Shown piece after piece: positions 1 to 9,909 of a DNA stretch of 64,000 nt; positions within the stretch are counted from its first letter, which is position 1; every line of letters starts with the position of its first letter. A program made the position numbers and the translations under genes. Origin of the DNA: Paramoeba atlantica (taxonomy: Eukaryota; Discosea); NCBI GenBank assembly GCA_977017575.1, contig CDRNVI010000098.1, positions 1 through 64,000 on the forward strand, in the 5' to 3' direction. The notes under the pieces were generated by a model. The model saw nothing but the letters and a program-made list of their open reading frames with translations, had not been told where the DNA came from and ran no database searches.

Positions 1-76
1 GGGGGGTCCAGGGGGGGTCCAGGGGGGGTCCAGGGGGGGTCCAGGGGGGGTCCAGAGGGGGTCCAGGGGGGGTCTA
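1..76. repeat. 11-bp G-rich tandem repeat
   Basis: About seven head-to-tail copies of a unit close to GGGGGGGTCCA open the window, with the last copies drifting (a GA insertion, then TCTAG). The run continues off the left edge, so its full length is unknown. No coding role is visible. Confidence 0.9.
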
Positions 77-84
77 GGGGTAGG

Positions 85-175
85 GGCATACGTCATTTTT
101 TGAAATTTTCAAATCTTGATTTTCGAAATCGAGCGCGGGGAAGTGGTAGAGTAGGCCGCGGCGATGGCTCCCCAT
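85..175. repeat. Dispersed repeat, also at 14,054-14,140
   Basis: The stretch beginning with CATACGTCA and ending near CCGCGGCGATG recurs at 14,054-14,140. Both copies share ATCGAGCGC, a GAAGT.GTAG core and the CCGCGGCGATG end, with intervening differences. Both follow a G-run. Downstream to about 500 the sequence is A/T-rich and I see no gene in it. Confidence 0.6.
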
Positions 176-513
176 CCCTTCACCTGGGGGTACCCCCCCT
201 GGTGCGCGCAGGAGGGGTCCGACAAGGTCAAAAATTCCGAAAAATTTGGGATGACCAAAAAAAAGCTTTTTGCCCAAAAAGAAGCAAAAATACTATTTTT
301 CCAAAATCGACGCCTAAACCGTATTTGGAGAGTTTGGGACCTCAGCTACCATTCTACGACGTTTTTGTCGTCAGATTCGCCTCCTACCCCTATTCGTAAG
401 GCATCAAAACCAGCCCAAAATTGGGTAAAAAGTTCGCAAGTTTTGCCGAAAAATCGAGCATTTTCCCCCAAAAAAGTAGATTATTCATGATAATCTGGAG
501 ATTTTCCTTTTTT

Positions 514-610
514 AGGCTCTTCGTTAAACGAGGTGGTAGTTTTCAACGCGAAGCGCACAGCATGAGTGACTTCTAAGTTGAAAACAACCACCGCGTTTAA
601 CGAAGAACCT
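514..610. repeat. Foldback element (34-bp inverted repeat), copy 1
   Basis: Positions 514-547 and 577-610 are inverted copies of each other, 31 of 34 bases matching by eye, around a 29-base spacer. The arms contain TCTTCGTTAAACG and GTAGTTTTCAAC. A second copy with the same spacer text lies at 41,011-41,107. No reading frame fits inside, so this is a non-autonomous hairpin element or a structured sequence. Confidence 0.8.
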
Positions 611-621
611 ATTGTAATACT

Positions 622-804
622 AATGGGAGGGGGGGGCTAAGTTTCATTTTATGATTTTTTTTGGAAAAAAGTATTTTACCTATTTTTAGAAAGTGACAGA
701 TAACTAGGTGGGGTAGTCGACGAAAAAAAAGAATCGAAGTCCCAAAAAGTGACAGATAACTAGGGGGGGGGGGTGACGTGTGACAGATAAATAAGGGGGT
801 ACAG
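622..804. mobile_element. Partial TA-flanked element, TGACAGATAA family
   Basis: The motif TGACAGATAA occurs three times (near 695, 752 and 781), each followed by a G-run. The last ends GGGGGTACAG then TA at 805-806. The same motif with matching ends is at 4,534-4,600. The expected left end, a CTGTACCCCCC inverted copy, is missing here, so the element looks truncated or overwritten at its left side. Confidence 0.55.
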
Positions 805-1033
805 TAATTATGTTCACATGGAGATCCCTGTTGAAGATACCGAAGTCGATCGAACAATGCAATGTCTCAATAGTACTTTCTTTCTTCCTCTGTTAAAGGA
901 TGCTTCTCGTGCTTCCGATATCGATATCTGTAACGTCTATCGTGCTGATCTTCATCTCTCTTGGTGACGAATTTTCTAAGGCATACGATCGGTCTGACCT
1001 AAACACTGAATACATACATACGTACATAAAATT

Positions 1034-1828
1034 ATGGCCGAAGCACCATGTACGCTGATTGACGCTATATTACACTTTGTATCTATGGCAACGGAAGTCG
1101 ATTATACTTCCGACAGTCTTCTTGAACTACTCGGTCAACATGTCTCCCAGTTTTCTCAGGCGTACAAATTTATGCTTGACGTGAGCATTCTTCCAGACAT
1201 TTTGCACATTTCCACGTTTCTAGAAATTACCGACATTACAATGTCGTTTCACTATCGAAATTTTATACTTTTCGCACTTCGAGTAATGGCTTCAGTATTC
1301 GGTGTTCCTACTGTTGTGTACAGGCCGCACGTCAAACTCATTGACATCATTCCCCCTTTTCTAGTTGTCGATACTTTTCCCGTTACAGAACTCCATCTTT
1401 TCACGTTTATTGCGAACGGCGTCAGCAACTTGATACCAGCTACTTTTCGGAGTGAAATAAAGCTCCTTGCTCCTCAGCCCTTAAGCTCAATTCAGAATAC
1501 AACGCCCGCAGAAAAATTCTTGGTCACTAGTGATGCACCCGAGCCCCAAAGGTTTGGAATAGAAGAAGGCCGAGCTCTGGCCACTACGTACAAATGTGCC
1601 GCAGATTTATATCCGCGTAGAGCCCGTAGAGCGCATCACGTTTTAGCACCCTCGTGCACAGAGAAGATTAACCCGTCGGGGTCAGCTAGAAATAATTGGC
1701 CCAATGATGAGTATGAGGCATTTTTATCGAAGGTGCATCGTTGTCTAGAAACAGTGACGAAGAAAACGTCTGATAGGATCGTAACAGAGTGTGTTACATT
1801 TCGCGCCGCACAGATGGAAACGTTATGA
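1034..1828 (+). CDS. Hypothetical protein, 264 aa, possibly element-derived
   Basis: This is a 264-codon frame starting MAEAPCTLID. I do not recognise the protein. The first 150 residues are rich in hydrophobic and aromatic residues without clear membrane helices, and the last 90 are basic and Arg/Thr-rich. It lies on the plus strand, against the direction of all recognisable host genes, and sits among repeats. Related-looking text continues past the stop to about 1,965. That setting suggests a fossil element frame rather than a host gene, but no hallmark domain is visible. Coding status is uncertain. Confidence 0.35.
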   Translation: MAEAPCTLIDAILHFVSMATEVDYTSDSLLELLGQHVSQFSQAYKFMLDVSILPDILHISTFLEITDITMSFHYRNFILFALRVMASVFGVPTVVYRPHVKLIDIIPPFLVVDTFPVTELHLFTFIANGVSNLIPATFRSEIKLLAPQPLSSIQNTTPAEKFLVTSDAPEPQRFGIEEGRALATTYKCAADLYPRRARRAHHVLAPSCTEKINPSGSARNNWPNDEYEAFLSKVHRCLETVTKKTSDRIVTECVTFRAAQMETL

Positions 1829-2676
1829 AAAGATATCCGAACTGCCAATCCCACTTTCACTTCGCGCACAGCTGCCTGTGGGGAATGGGGAAGTTTTCAA
1901 AATACACGCAAACTAGCTCTTGCCCTCGAAGAAGTCAAAAAAATGACATCGCAATTTAGATCCTAATGAAGCCCCTTCATATAAAGACCTAATGAGTTCC
2001 GCTGAGCGCGCTGGTGAGCAGAAGAAGCTCGAGCGCCTGCAATGATAAAAAGGTTATTTTTTTAGGTCTGATACCGTATTTGTCTGCTTTAGATTTTATT
2101 CGTATATTGGGTTTATTATTTATACAGATATTATCTTCTGTGAATACGAGCTTAAAGGAGTTTAGTTTACCTCTCGGGTTTTTTTACGCTGATTCCTTCG
2201 CCAAACATACGACAAAATTCGAGATCTATCGAATGCCGAAGGAATTAGGTAAAACGATCCCAAAAGTTAAGGGGGGAAAGTTATCTTTTAAGGGGTGTAT
2301 CATCCGCAACTCCTCACATGAATTCTCTTTCATAATTCATTACTATCGTGCATGCAAAATTCTTTTATGCGACGCCTCTCAATCAAGAAAGCACAAACGA
2401 ATACTCGTGTTCGCGACGATCTTTCGTACTGCATGACTCTTTTGTAGAACAGACGGAAGTTTCTTCAATTCTAACGTACCTTCCAGAAGATTATTATTCG
2501 CCAAAAAAAGGTCGTTAAGAGTTGCAGGAAGACATGATAAGTCCACGAGTCCTTGAAACTCATTCGCGTTCATATAAACTTTATATGAGCCAAACCAAAC
2601 TTCTTTATAAGCCGCATAAAGTGCTCGGGAGTGATTGCAAATCGATTTTTCCTGTTAAATAATTCTCACTGATGTC

Positions 2677-3144
2677 TGTTTTATCATGCACTTATAGTGC
2701 AGAGATTTACTCACCATGTCCTTATCCCGCATACGACGGGTGGATCATGTGAGGTTTCGTCCTCGCCGGAGGTGTGCGGGTGCGGAGAGCTGGCGTCCCA
2801 GGTGCAGAGAGCTCGGTTGTCATGTGCAGGTGCAGAGAGCCGGATGCGTAATCCCCATATTACAGTTTCGGGGGCAATCCGGGTGCAGAGAGCTGCGACA
2901 GAGCCGAGGTGCGGAGAGCTGGGCGACCGCCAGGTGCAGAGAGCCGAGTCTCGTCGGCGGAGGACACGTCTAGTGGTCCTCAAGGGAGGCCACCGTGACG
3001 CATGGCCCTCTCGGAGAGGAAAAAGACAAGTCGAAAAAAGCCGAGAGGGGGAAGCACACTCACCCCAGGGGAGTGAGTCGGGGAGGGGTGAAGGGGTGAA
3101 AGCGCGTCCCCTGCTTCAGCGACAAGAGGGACAGTTCCGACCTT
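2677..3144. mobile_element. 468-bp dispersed element with GGTGCAGAGAGC repeats, copy 1
   Basis: This block is almost identical to 33,307-33,775 (one extra A in an A-run and very few substitutions). It contains six or seven scattered copies of a motif near GGTGCAGAGAGC and a stretch near 2,970 (TGGTCCTCAAGGGAGGCCAC) that also recurs at 34,206. No credible protein is encoded: two overlapping plus-strand frames of 85-150 codons are Arg/Ser/Gly-rich translations of the repeats. Both copies interrupt LRR genes. Terminal inverted repeats are not evident. The head resembles modules at 33,881 and 27,751, suggesting a SINE-like family. Confidence 0.75.
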
Positions 3145-3146
3145 TT

Positions 3147-3210
3147 TAATTCAAATACAGATAATTCAATACAGATAATTTCAAATACAGATAATTCAAA
3201 TACATACTAG
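3147..3210. repeat. 15-bp tandem repeat at the insertion edge
   Basis: About four imperfect copies of TTCAAATACAGATAA abut the right edge of the 468-bp insertion. They lie inside the interrupted LRR frame and add repeated NYLYLK residues. The unit looks like locally duplicated target sequence. Confidence 0.75.
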
Positions 3211-4014
3211 GTAACTTCGTAAGGCATATTTTGCCGGAAAATTCGTTGCTATCCATCCATGCGCCATACAAATTCACAGGCAGAGCTGTGAGGTCTGGAT
3301 TTCCTCTAAATGCATTCCCACTAATGAGCAAATGAGTGAGATCCATGAGAGGAGATAAATCGCTCAGAAATATTTCCCCTGAGAACAAATTGTTGTGAAT
3401 TTCCAAGCGAGTGATCGAGATTGGGATGTATGCAAAGTTGAAGGCCCTCCAAATATCGACAGAACCATTTTTTTTTGTAATTATCTGCTCTGAATTGCAC
3501 TCTATGCCATTCCATTTACAAGGCGCGATATCGGAACTCCAACTCTCATGTTGCGGATGTACGTCAACAATGAGGCGCTCAATATCCATTTCCTGTGGTA
3601 AACGTACGCCACGAATTTTGGCGTTGTTTTAGGGAATGGATTCGGGCAATCCATTTTCTCGTTGCGTAAAAAATATTGCAAAAAAGAAATCAAATCCTAA
3701 TAATTGATCTAGCTTCAATGTATTATTCGTAATTTTGTTCGACTACCAATAGAGGAAAGTTTTGCTTTTCACAGAATGTGTGTACATCGCCCCTCTTGTT
3801 CAACCTAGAGAGAAGCTCCTTATAGAGGGCATATCTTGAAGCTCATTATTATCATACTGTCCTCCCCCACTTAAGCGCAACCAGGTTTTGGCCTAAAATT
3901 GCGCATAAGTAGCCGGGTCAAAAAAAAAGGGGTGAAAAAAAAAATTCGCGTCGCTTCGCGGCGCGTGTTTCAATCATGAGTTACGCGGGGTGCCCTCGGG
4001 GCTGCTTTTGTATA

Positions 4015-4531
4015 CTATCCCCCCTATCCTAGCGTGGCTGGGTTGGGATGAAATGCAACGCTAGGAGGGGGGGCAAAAACTGGGGACGAAGAATTGCTAA
4101 GCCGAAGATGTTGTGGGATTACTGAGGAACATTTTCAAAAAAATCGCTGTTCACGGTACATTTTTACCATAGCTTCGCGGCAAGAGACAGTCTAAAAAGC
4201 AACACTGGCCCCCTGGGTGCCATGGGGGGGGCTGCTTTTAATATACTATCTCCCCTATCCTAGCGTGGCTTTGTCGGGATGAAATGCAACGCTAGGAGGG
4301 GGGGCAAAAACTGGGGCCGAAGAATTGCTAAGTCGAAGATGTTGTGGGATTACTGAGGAACAGTTTCAAAAAAATCGCTGTTCAGGGTAGGTTTTTACCA
4401 TAGCTTCACGGCAAGAGACACAAAAAGCAACACTAAAGCAACAGACACAAAAGCAACAGACACAAAAGCAACTGGCACAAAAGCAACACTAATGGGGGGC
4501 TACCGAGGCAACGCTAGGATAGGGGGGATAG
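4015..4531. mobile_element. Nested TA-flanked element, TATCCTAGCGT family
   Basis: The left end CTATCCCCCCTATCCTAGCG and the right end CGCTAGGATAGGGGGGATAG are inverted copies flanked by TA (4,013-4,014 and 4,532-4,533). The interior is mostly two direct copies of about 200 bp (about 4,001-4,195 and 4,235-4,432), sharing GGGATGAAATGCAACGCTAG and ATTGCTAAG.CGAAGATG. A short tract near 4,434-4,490 repeats AGCAACAGACACAAA. It is non-autonomous and inserted within the 3,857-4,952 element. Confidence 0.7.
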
Positions 4532-4533
4532 TA

Positions 4534-4600
4534 CTGTACCCCCCCTAGTTATCTGTCAAAACTTTTCGTGGAAAGGTGACAGATAACTAGGGGGGGGTAA
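4534..4600. mobile_element. TGACAGATAA-family element end
   Basis: Directly after the TA that ends the nested element, CTGTACCCCCCCTAG plus TTATCTGTCA is followed 18 bases later by the inverted motif TGACAGATAACTAGGGGGGG. The downstream text TAAGTTTC.TTTTA.GATTT matches about 633-660. This is the left end of the same family as the partial element at 622-804; its own right end is not identified. Confidence 0.55.
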
Positions 4601-4993
4601 GTTTCGTTTTAAGATTTTTTTTGGAAAGCAATAGCTAAGACAAAAGCGTACAGTACGTGGCAGGAGCGTTCCTCTGATGTACAGTACAGTATAGTATGCA
4701 AAGACTCGCCGTACAGATCGGTGGAGGTCAGTGTGGATCAGAGGAGATCGCTGGAGATCGATGAAGATCATTTTTGAACGTCCAAAGGGACTACCTGCAG
4801 ACTTTCCATTTCAATAGCGGCGAAAATTGGTACAAAAATTCGTACCACGAAAAAAAAACGCGCCGCTTTGCGGCGCTGTTCTTCTGAACGATGCGTCAAT
4901 ATTGCGCTTAAGTGGCCGGGTCAAACGGTTGCGCATAAGTAGGGGGGGACAGTAAGTATCCAAGATAACTTATCCCTCCATTAGAGGAACAAC

Positions 4994-5716
4994 TTACTTC
5001 TTCGTATTTTGCTCTATTAAGGAATTACCACTGAGATTAATTTTATTCAAGTGGATCGGAAGCATCGACAAATCAACGAGACCGCACAGTTTATTATTAT
5101 GTAAGTACAATATACGCAGTTGGGTCGGGAGTGACCGCAAGTCAAGACTTCCTGCTAATAAATTGTCACTGAGATCAAGATACCACAGGGTAGGGGGCAA
5201 CTGTGTGAGGCATATCTCTCCTGAAAGTTTGTTTCCTTCCATCCACAACGAAACCATTCTCTTAGGCAAAGCCGTAAAATCCGGATTTCCGGTAAATTCA
5301 TTTTTACCCATAATTAAATCATTAAGGTGAGTAATGGAAGATAACTCACAAAGCTTTACCTCCCCTTTTATCGTATTTTCCTCAATATCAAAGCCTTTAA
5401 CCGTTTCAGGAACAAACACAAAATTTAATGACCCCATCAGCTTCATACGGCTCCATCGTATTTCTGAAACGTTTTCATCCGGGTTGCACATGATGCCTTG
5501 TCATTTACATGCGGGTGTCTGTGAACTCCAAGTGCGCTCTCGTGTGATTATATCACGAGTGAGACGCTCCAGATCCATTTCTTGCGGTACTTTTAGACCA
5601 CGTACCTTTGCAAGACGCATCTTACGTGCCGGATACTCCATTGTGTGGCAGAAACAATCTATGGAATGTAAAAAGAGTAAGAAAATCAAATAAAAAAACG
5701 AAAGCTCACACCACAT
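4994..5716 (-). pseudogene. LRR surface-protein-like gene with one in-frame TGA
   Basis: The frame starts with a plausible signal peptide (MWCELSFFYLIFLLFLHSID), then LAKVRGLKVPQEMDLERL, the cap, and LRRs with GNPDFTALP, CLTQLPPTLWYLDLSDN and LVDLSMLP. It ends TAA. The only break is a TGA near 5,500, exactly where paralogues have the Trp of the C.W.GI.C cap. A single G-to-A change would explain this, and the rest is open. By the standard code it is a pseudogene with one nonsense codon; read-through is an alternative discussed in the findings. Confidence 0.7.
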
Positions 5717-6039
5717 GTGTTTTTGTTGAATGTATTACAAACGGTGTGCTTCCAACGACAAACGGACAAAGTAGTTTACTGGTGAATAGAAGAGCGCGAC
5801 AAGGGAATGCCGCTTTCAAAGATGGTGCAATTGTAAATTTGCACATTTCCTCCACAAGTTTACACATTTAACGGAGAGAGAATAAACCGAGTTTCGGTTT
5901 TAAAAGTTTAAAAAAGTTATATTTAACGGAGTATGTATAATTTGTACTCCATTAAATACAGTTTGAAATATAGTTTGAAAAGCCCCACAATCATGCTAGC
6001 CTCGACGGTGCCATTAAAAATGGCTTATCAGATTCTAAA

Positions 6040-6400
6040 ACGTCCCCAAGCAAAACGTGAAGTGTGCACCACAATTGATTCAGTCCCACATAGACTTCAA
6101 AAAGTGTTGCAAAACAATAGGCGCCATTTCGGATGCTAGTTCTTTGCCTTCAGAGTTAACCTTTGACGAATTCCTTTTTTTGGTCCATTTTATATAGGTA
6201 AAAAAATTGCTGTTTTTTGATTTTGGTCAACTTTCGGGCCGCCCAGGGGGCACGAGGGGGTCTATATGAAAAAGAGGCGACAAAGCTCTTCGCTAGGGGA
6301 ATGAGATCTCTCCAACGCTGCAAAAATGAGAAAAAAACGGAGAAAAAAAAATCCGCGGAGGGGGAGCAAGATCAACGGAAACCACTGTATAATACTGTAC
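6040..6400. repeat. Dispersed repeat, diverged copy at 15,440-15,990
   Basis: Shared blocks in the same order include GTGTTGCAAAACAAT, GTTAACTTT, CAAAAAAAT..C.TTTTT, AACTTTCGGG, GCTCTTCG, GATCTCTCCAA and GCAAGATCAAC.GAAACCACT. The two copies are clearly related but diverged, and the copy at 15,440 has an extra inserted stretch. Neither encodes a credible protein. From 6,412 to 6,691 I see nothing identifiable. Confidence 0.7.
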
Positions 6401-6691
6401 CCCCTGTGTAGGCGAATCTCACTCTGATTCGTCTTCTTTTCGTAAATGTAAGTTTCGCTTCTTTTCTCGGAAGTCGTTCACTCGGTCCGTTCATGGTTGA
6501 AACGGGCAGTGAAGGACGAAATGCACGAACTACGCTTACAAGCTTAAAAACGTTTTACAAAACTTCTTTCACAAAAAGACAGCCATTACATATTAAGCTC
6601 TCACTTCCATAGGCCTCCCTATGAGATGTTTGAAATCTTTTCAAATGCGGAGAACATTCTTTCCTTTAGCGTACAACGTTCATCATACACG

Positions 6692-7318
6692 TTACATCAG
6701 TCTGCAATATTTCGATTCCACGATGCCCGTGTTATGATAAAAAAAGCCTTTCCCTAATCCAACTGGAAGGGCTTCACGATGAAAGCGTCCGACAAGCTTA
6801 TGATTTCCTAAAATAGAAAAATAAGAAAGTTCACTAGGGAGTGAAGAGAGGCACACATTCCCCTCGAATTGGTTACAACTTAAATCGAGGCGAACTATCG
6901 TACTTGGTAATTTGCCGAGACTTAACTTACCCGTGAGCTGATTGTAATCTACCAGAAAAACAATTAACGTTGGTGGCAGATCTTGCAATGGGAGAAAACC
7001 CGTCAACGCATTTTCGGACAAGTAAATAGTCTCCAGAGTCTGCGGTAGGTGAACCCATTTGGGCGGACCTCGTAGGCTCAAACCTTTCCATGACAGTGAA
7101 GTCACTTCTCCATCGGTGTTACAATCCACTCCTCCCCATAAACATGCCGATTTTTCGATACTCCATGATCCCAGGGCGTTCTGAACTTCCTGCAGGAAAC
7201 GGGTTAGAAGGCATTCTGGTGGCAGCCCTGCGGCACGTACTCTTCCCAAACGACAACCAGAGTGAGGAGTGTCAGCTGTCAAAATGAAAATTGAATCGTT
7301 CATAAGAAACATTACCAT
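6692..7318 (-). CDS. LRR surface-protein-like protein, 208 aa
   Basis: An intact frame with a hydrophobic N-terminus (MVMFLMNDSIFILTADT), then a cap with W.IEKSACLWGGVDC at about residues 52-67. LRRs follow: TLETIYLSENALTG, TLIVFLVDYNQLTGKL and TIVRLDLSCNQFEG. It is the most diverged LRR member here, lacking the PQEMDLERL signature. The Cys/Trp cap resembles plant LRRNT_2 and kinetoplastid GP46/PSA-like surface antigens, so secretion or surface display is likely. The N-terminal start is not certain; an in-frame Met at residue 6 also exists. Ends TAA. Confidence 0.7.
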   Translation of the reverse strand: MVMFLMNDSIFILTADTPHSGCRLGRVRAAGLPPECLLTRFLQEVQNALGSWSIEKSACLWGGVDCNTDGEVTSLSWKGLSLRGPPKWVHLPQTLETIYLSENALTGFLPLQDLPPTLIVFLVDYNQLTGKLSLGKLPSTIVRLDLSCNQFEGNVCLSSLPSELSYFSILGNHKLVGRFHREALPVGLGKGFFYHNTGIVESKYCRLM

Positions 7319-7472
7319 TTTCTGATTCAGAAAATAAAGAGTTCAGCTTTCTGGAAGAGTCCTTTCTGAAGAGATATTTCATTGTATTACATGTACTGAT
7401 ACTACACGTAGGGACTGCATGTAAGGGGCTGCGGAAATAGTACAACAAAGTAAAACTATTCACAAGTAAGTA

Positions 7473-8783
7473 TAAACCCCTGGCCAAAATAAGGCACCCC
7501 CCTCTAAAAATTCGATGCTTTGTTTGTTTGAGCTAATTTCAATGGCATTTTGCAGATCTCAATTCGGGATTTATGTCCTCCCACACTTGGTCACTAGTCC
7601 TATAGCTATATATAAAGTGGAAACTATTTACCACTTTTTTACCTTTTCGCCACCTAGTTCGACGCAGGCCTTCAGTCTACGATCGAAACTTAAGATGGTA
7701 TCATTTATCATCTCAGTCGGTAAAGAACTCCATGTGTTTAGAATACACCTTTGCAGTTCGGAAACTGTAGATGGTGGCTTTTCATTTACGTCTTGTACCA
7801 TTGACCATATGTTTTCAATGGGAGAAAGATCGGGAGAATTTGGGGGCCAATTTTTTAGTAGATTAATTTTTCGTTTGTTCAGGTAATTTATGGTGGCCTT
7901 GGCCGTATGAGCGGTGGCACCATCTTGTTGAAATATTCTTTTGTATGTATGTTTCGTGGGTAATAGAGGTCCTGCTGGATAAAATTTTTAAGCATCTCCA
8001 GTTAATTCCTATAACACCCCACACCTGACACTTAGGCGCCCAGCGCACCTTTAGTCTCTTTGCAGGGGTCTCTCCTTTTTTTACCCACATTTTCATTCGA
8101 TTATCGTTTGTATCAAATACCTTCTCATCTGAGAATATCAATTTCGATGTGTCCTCTTTGTAATTTAAAGAAAACTGTACGCGTTTTTCTTTTTGTACAG
8201 CGGTGAGCCCTTGTGAAATTGGGCGTGGCCTATATTGATGCCCTGCTTGCCTCAAATCTCGACGAACAGTTCGAGGGCTTGCAGTAACACCCTTTCTGCA
8301 CAAAACAATAGAAATACGCTTTGAACTGTTGTACTTTGGCACCCCTGCCGCATCTTTCTTAGAAATAATGGTTTCAATCCCTTTTTTACGAGACTTTATT
8401 TTTTTTTCTGTGGGGATTTCTTTAGGCTTTTTTTCGTCTCAATTTTGGGGTGATCACGGAGGCATTTTCGAATGTATTTCACGCTTACATTCAATTCACG
8501 TGCTATTCGTTTCTTTGGGATGCCATCTTGAAACCTTAAAAGCATGAGTTCCTTCCCCAGGGGGCTGAGGCCACCTTTCGGAGGCCTGCGGAATGATTTT
8601 TTCATAAATCGACCCCAATGTTAAAGTGGTAAAATATTTTTTTATTTTTTTATTTTTCATGAGCTAAAAACAGCGGGAACGTACAGATCTCAAAATTTTG
8701 AACGAAAACATGGTATGATAACCCTACCATACCCCCTCATGCAAAAAATAAGGGGGGGTGCCTTATTGGTGGCCAGGGGTTTA
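7473..8783 (-). mobile_element. Tc1-like DNA transposon, complete ends
   Basis: The 31-33 bp terminal inverted repeats start TAAACCCCTGGCCA and contain AATAAGGCACCCCCC. They sit at 7,473-7,503 and 8,751-8,783 and are flanked by TA at 7,471-7,472 and 8,784-8,785. Total length of 1,311 bp is typical for Tc1/mariner. The single transposase gene runs on the minus strand. The two ends differ by only a couple of bases over about 30 positions, so insertion is fairly recent although the gene is broken. Confidence 0.92.
7628..8605 (-). pseudogene. Tc1-like DDE transposase, frameshifted
   Basis: Reading 5' to 3': an N-terminal helix-turn-helix (GIPKKRIARELNVSVKYIRK); a second DNA-binding segment (VTASPRTVRRDLRQAG); first catalytic Asp in KLIFSDEKVF; then KCQVWGVIG. 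The second Asp is in QDGATAHTAKAT and the terminal Glu in WPPNSPDLSPIENIW, giving the DD(34)E pattern of Tc1. Two frame changes break it: one in an A-run near 8,396-8,405, the other near 7,880-7,915 just after the second Asp. It would cut and paste its own element by TA insertion if whole. Confidence 0.9.
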
Positions 8784-8814
8784 TAATAAGTAAAAATATA
8801 TATTTAATAACCTA

Positions 8815-9123
8815 CTGTGACCCCCCCTTTACACTTCTCCCATTTTGAGCAATAACGAAGTATAAAGGGGGGTCTGAATTTTTTCCCCGCTGTGAAAAAA
8901 GGCCGCGCCGCTTCCCGGCGCGGCTCATCCAGTTTTCCTGTCTTTCCTTCTATATCACCTTCCATTTCTAGGAAGATTTAGAACGTTCTTGTTTTTTTCC
9001 AATTTTTAAAAAAAAAAATTTAAAAAATTTAAAAAACAGTCGTTCCCCCTTCGGGAGGGCACACGAAAAAAGAAGCATAGGGGGGGTCTGACCAGTGAAG
9101 TATAAAGCGGGGGGGGGTCATAG
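8815..9123. mobile_element. TA-flanked inverted-repeat element, GAAGTATAAA family
   Basis: The ends CTGTGACCCCCCCTTTACAC and TATAAAGCGGGGGGGGGTCATAG are inverted and flanked by TA (8,813-8,814 and 9,124-9,125). Inward copies of GAAGTATAAA or GAAGCATA near 8,857 and 9,072 each lead into a G-run plus TCTGA. A GC hairpin (GCCGCGCCGCTTCCCGGCGC) lies near 8,910. No frame is encoded. It begins 31 bp from the end of the Tc1-like element. Confidence 0.8.
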
Positions 9124-9180
9124 TAAATTAATATTTAATAATTTAATAAGTAAAAATACATAAGTAAATAATAAGTAAAT

Positions 9181-9909
9181 CTATTCATATATCACAATTT
9201 TCGTCTCCAAGAAGGATTGTGCAATTTGGAACTTTCCTCCAAGTTTAGGAGGCATTTTATCCAATATTACTCTACCTTCTAGGAGTTTGTTATCTCCCAA
9301 CTTGAGTGTAGAAAGATTTTCCGGGAGGTACGACAAGTCCACGCTTCCAACAAAATTATTTCCCTTCAGATACAAGCTTACTAGAGTAGCGGGAAGAGAC
9401 CGCAGGTCAATTGTCCCCGTCAAAAAATTGCTGCTGACGTCAAGGTATTTTAGACCAGGAGGCAATTGAGTAAGACACACGTCCCCTGATAATCTGTTAC
9501 TTTCCATCCATGCTGAAGTCATACGTCCGGGGAAAACAGTAAGATCTGGATTTCCTGTAAAAAGATTCCCACCGAGAAACAAACCAGCAAGATTTGAAAG
9601 CGGGGAGAGGTCACAAAGGTCGGTTCGTTCTCCAGACAGCGAGTTTTCTTCAATGTCAAACTCCGTAACGGAGCTCGGAATATGCACGAGCTTCAAGGAC
9701 CCACTCAGCTCTTCATGGTCCCATACTATTTCTGTGACCAGCATATCAGCGCTGCATGCTATACCTTTCCATTCACAAGCAGGTGTCAGTGAACTCCAAC
9801 TTTGGTGTTGCGGGTATATTCCACTAATGAGTCGTTCCATCCCCATCTCTTGCGGTAGATTTGAGCCAGAGACCTTGGCCGCACGCGACTTGTGTCTCAC
9901 GGAATCCAT
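9181..9909 (-). CDS. LRR surface-protein-like protein, 242 aa
   Basis: This is the best-preserved member of the window's LRR family. Order: short N-terminus (MDSVRHKSRAAKVSG), signature LPQEMGMERL (about 18-27), Cys/Trp cap W..LTPACEWKGIAC (about 38-51), then LRRs with DIEENSLSGE, LFLGGNLFTGNPDLTVFP, WMESNRLSGDVCLTQLPP, YLDVSSNFLTG and LYLKGNNFVG. There is no obvious signal peptide or membrane anchor at this start. The family resembles GP46/PSA-type kinetoplastid LRR antigens and plant-type LRR caps; ligand binding at the surface is inference. Ends TAG. A near-identical broken copy is at 16,083-16,748. Confidence 0.75.
   Translation of the reverse strand: MDSVRHKSRAAKVSGSNLPQEMGMERLISGIYPQHQSWSSLTPACEWKGIACSADMLVTEIVWDHEELSGSLKLVHIPSSVTEFDIEENSLSGERTDLCDLSPLSNLAGLFLGGNLFTGNPDLTVFPGRMTSAWMESNRLSGDVCLTQLPPGLKYLDVSSNFLTGTIDLRSLPATLVSLYLKGNNFVGSVDLSYLPENLSTLKLGDNKLLEGRVILDKMPPKLGGKFQIAQSFLETKIVIYE

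Larger units (their letters stand above)
2379..3640 (-). pseudogene. LRR surface-protein-like gene, split by a 468-bp insertion
   Basis: The 5' part (3,147-3,640) reads VRLPQEMDIERL, then a Trp/Cys cap ending in CKWNGIEC, then LRRs up to CLTKLPS. The 3' part (2,379-2,676) resumes with DISENYLTGKIDLQSLPSTL and ends with NEFQGLVDLSCLPATL. Between them sits the 468-bp repeat at 2,677-3,144. Paralogues at 9,181 and 28,672 are continuous across this point, so the gene was interrupted. There is also a frame change or stop just upstream of the conserved N-terminal motif near 3,625 and a one-base frame change near 2,625. It is probably non-functional. Confidence 0.7.
3857..4952. mobile_element. TA-flanked inverted-repeat element, TTAAGCGCAACC family
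   Basis: The ends are inverted copies: CTGTCCTCCCCCACTTAAGC at the left and GCATAAGTAGGGGGGGACAG at the right. Each is bounded by TA (3,855-3,856 and 4,953-4,954), the target duplication typical of Tc1/mariner. Two further inward copies of the motif lie near 3,899 and 4,903, each followed by CCGGGTCA. GC hairpins of the form CGCCGCTTTGCGGCG lie near 3,947 and 4,861. There is no transposase frame. A second element (4,015-4,531) and part of a third are nested inside. Confidence 0.75.

Noticed and set aside
2014-2436. 140-aa plus-strand ORF
   Set aside because: It overlaps the LRR remnant on the other strand, lies in AT-rich repeats and shows no domain.
2697-3149. 85-150 aa frames in the 468-bp repeat (also at 33,306-33,790)
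   Set aside because: They translate the GGTGCAGAGAGC repeats in several frames at once and are composition artefacts.
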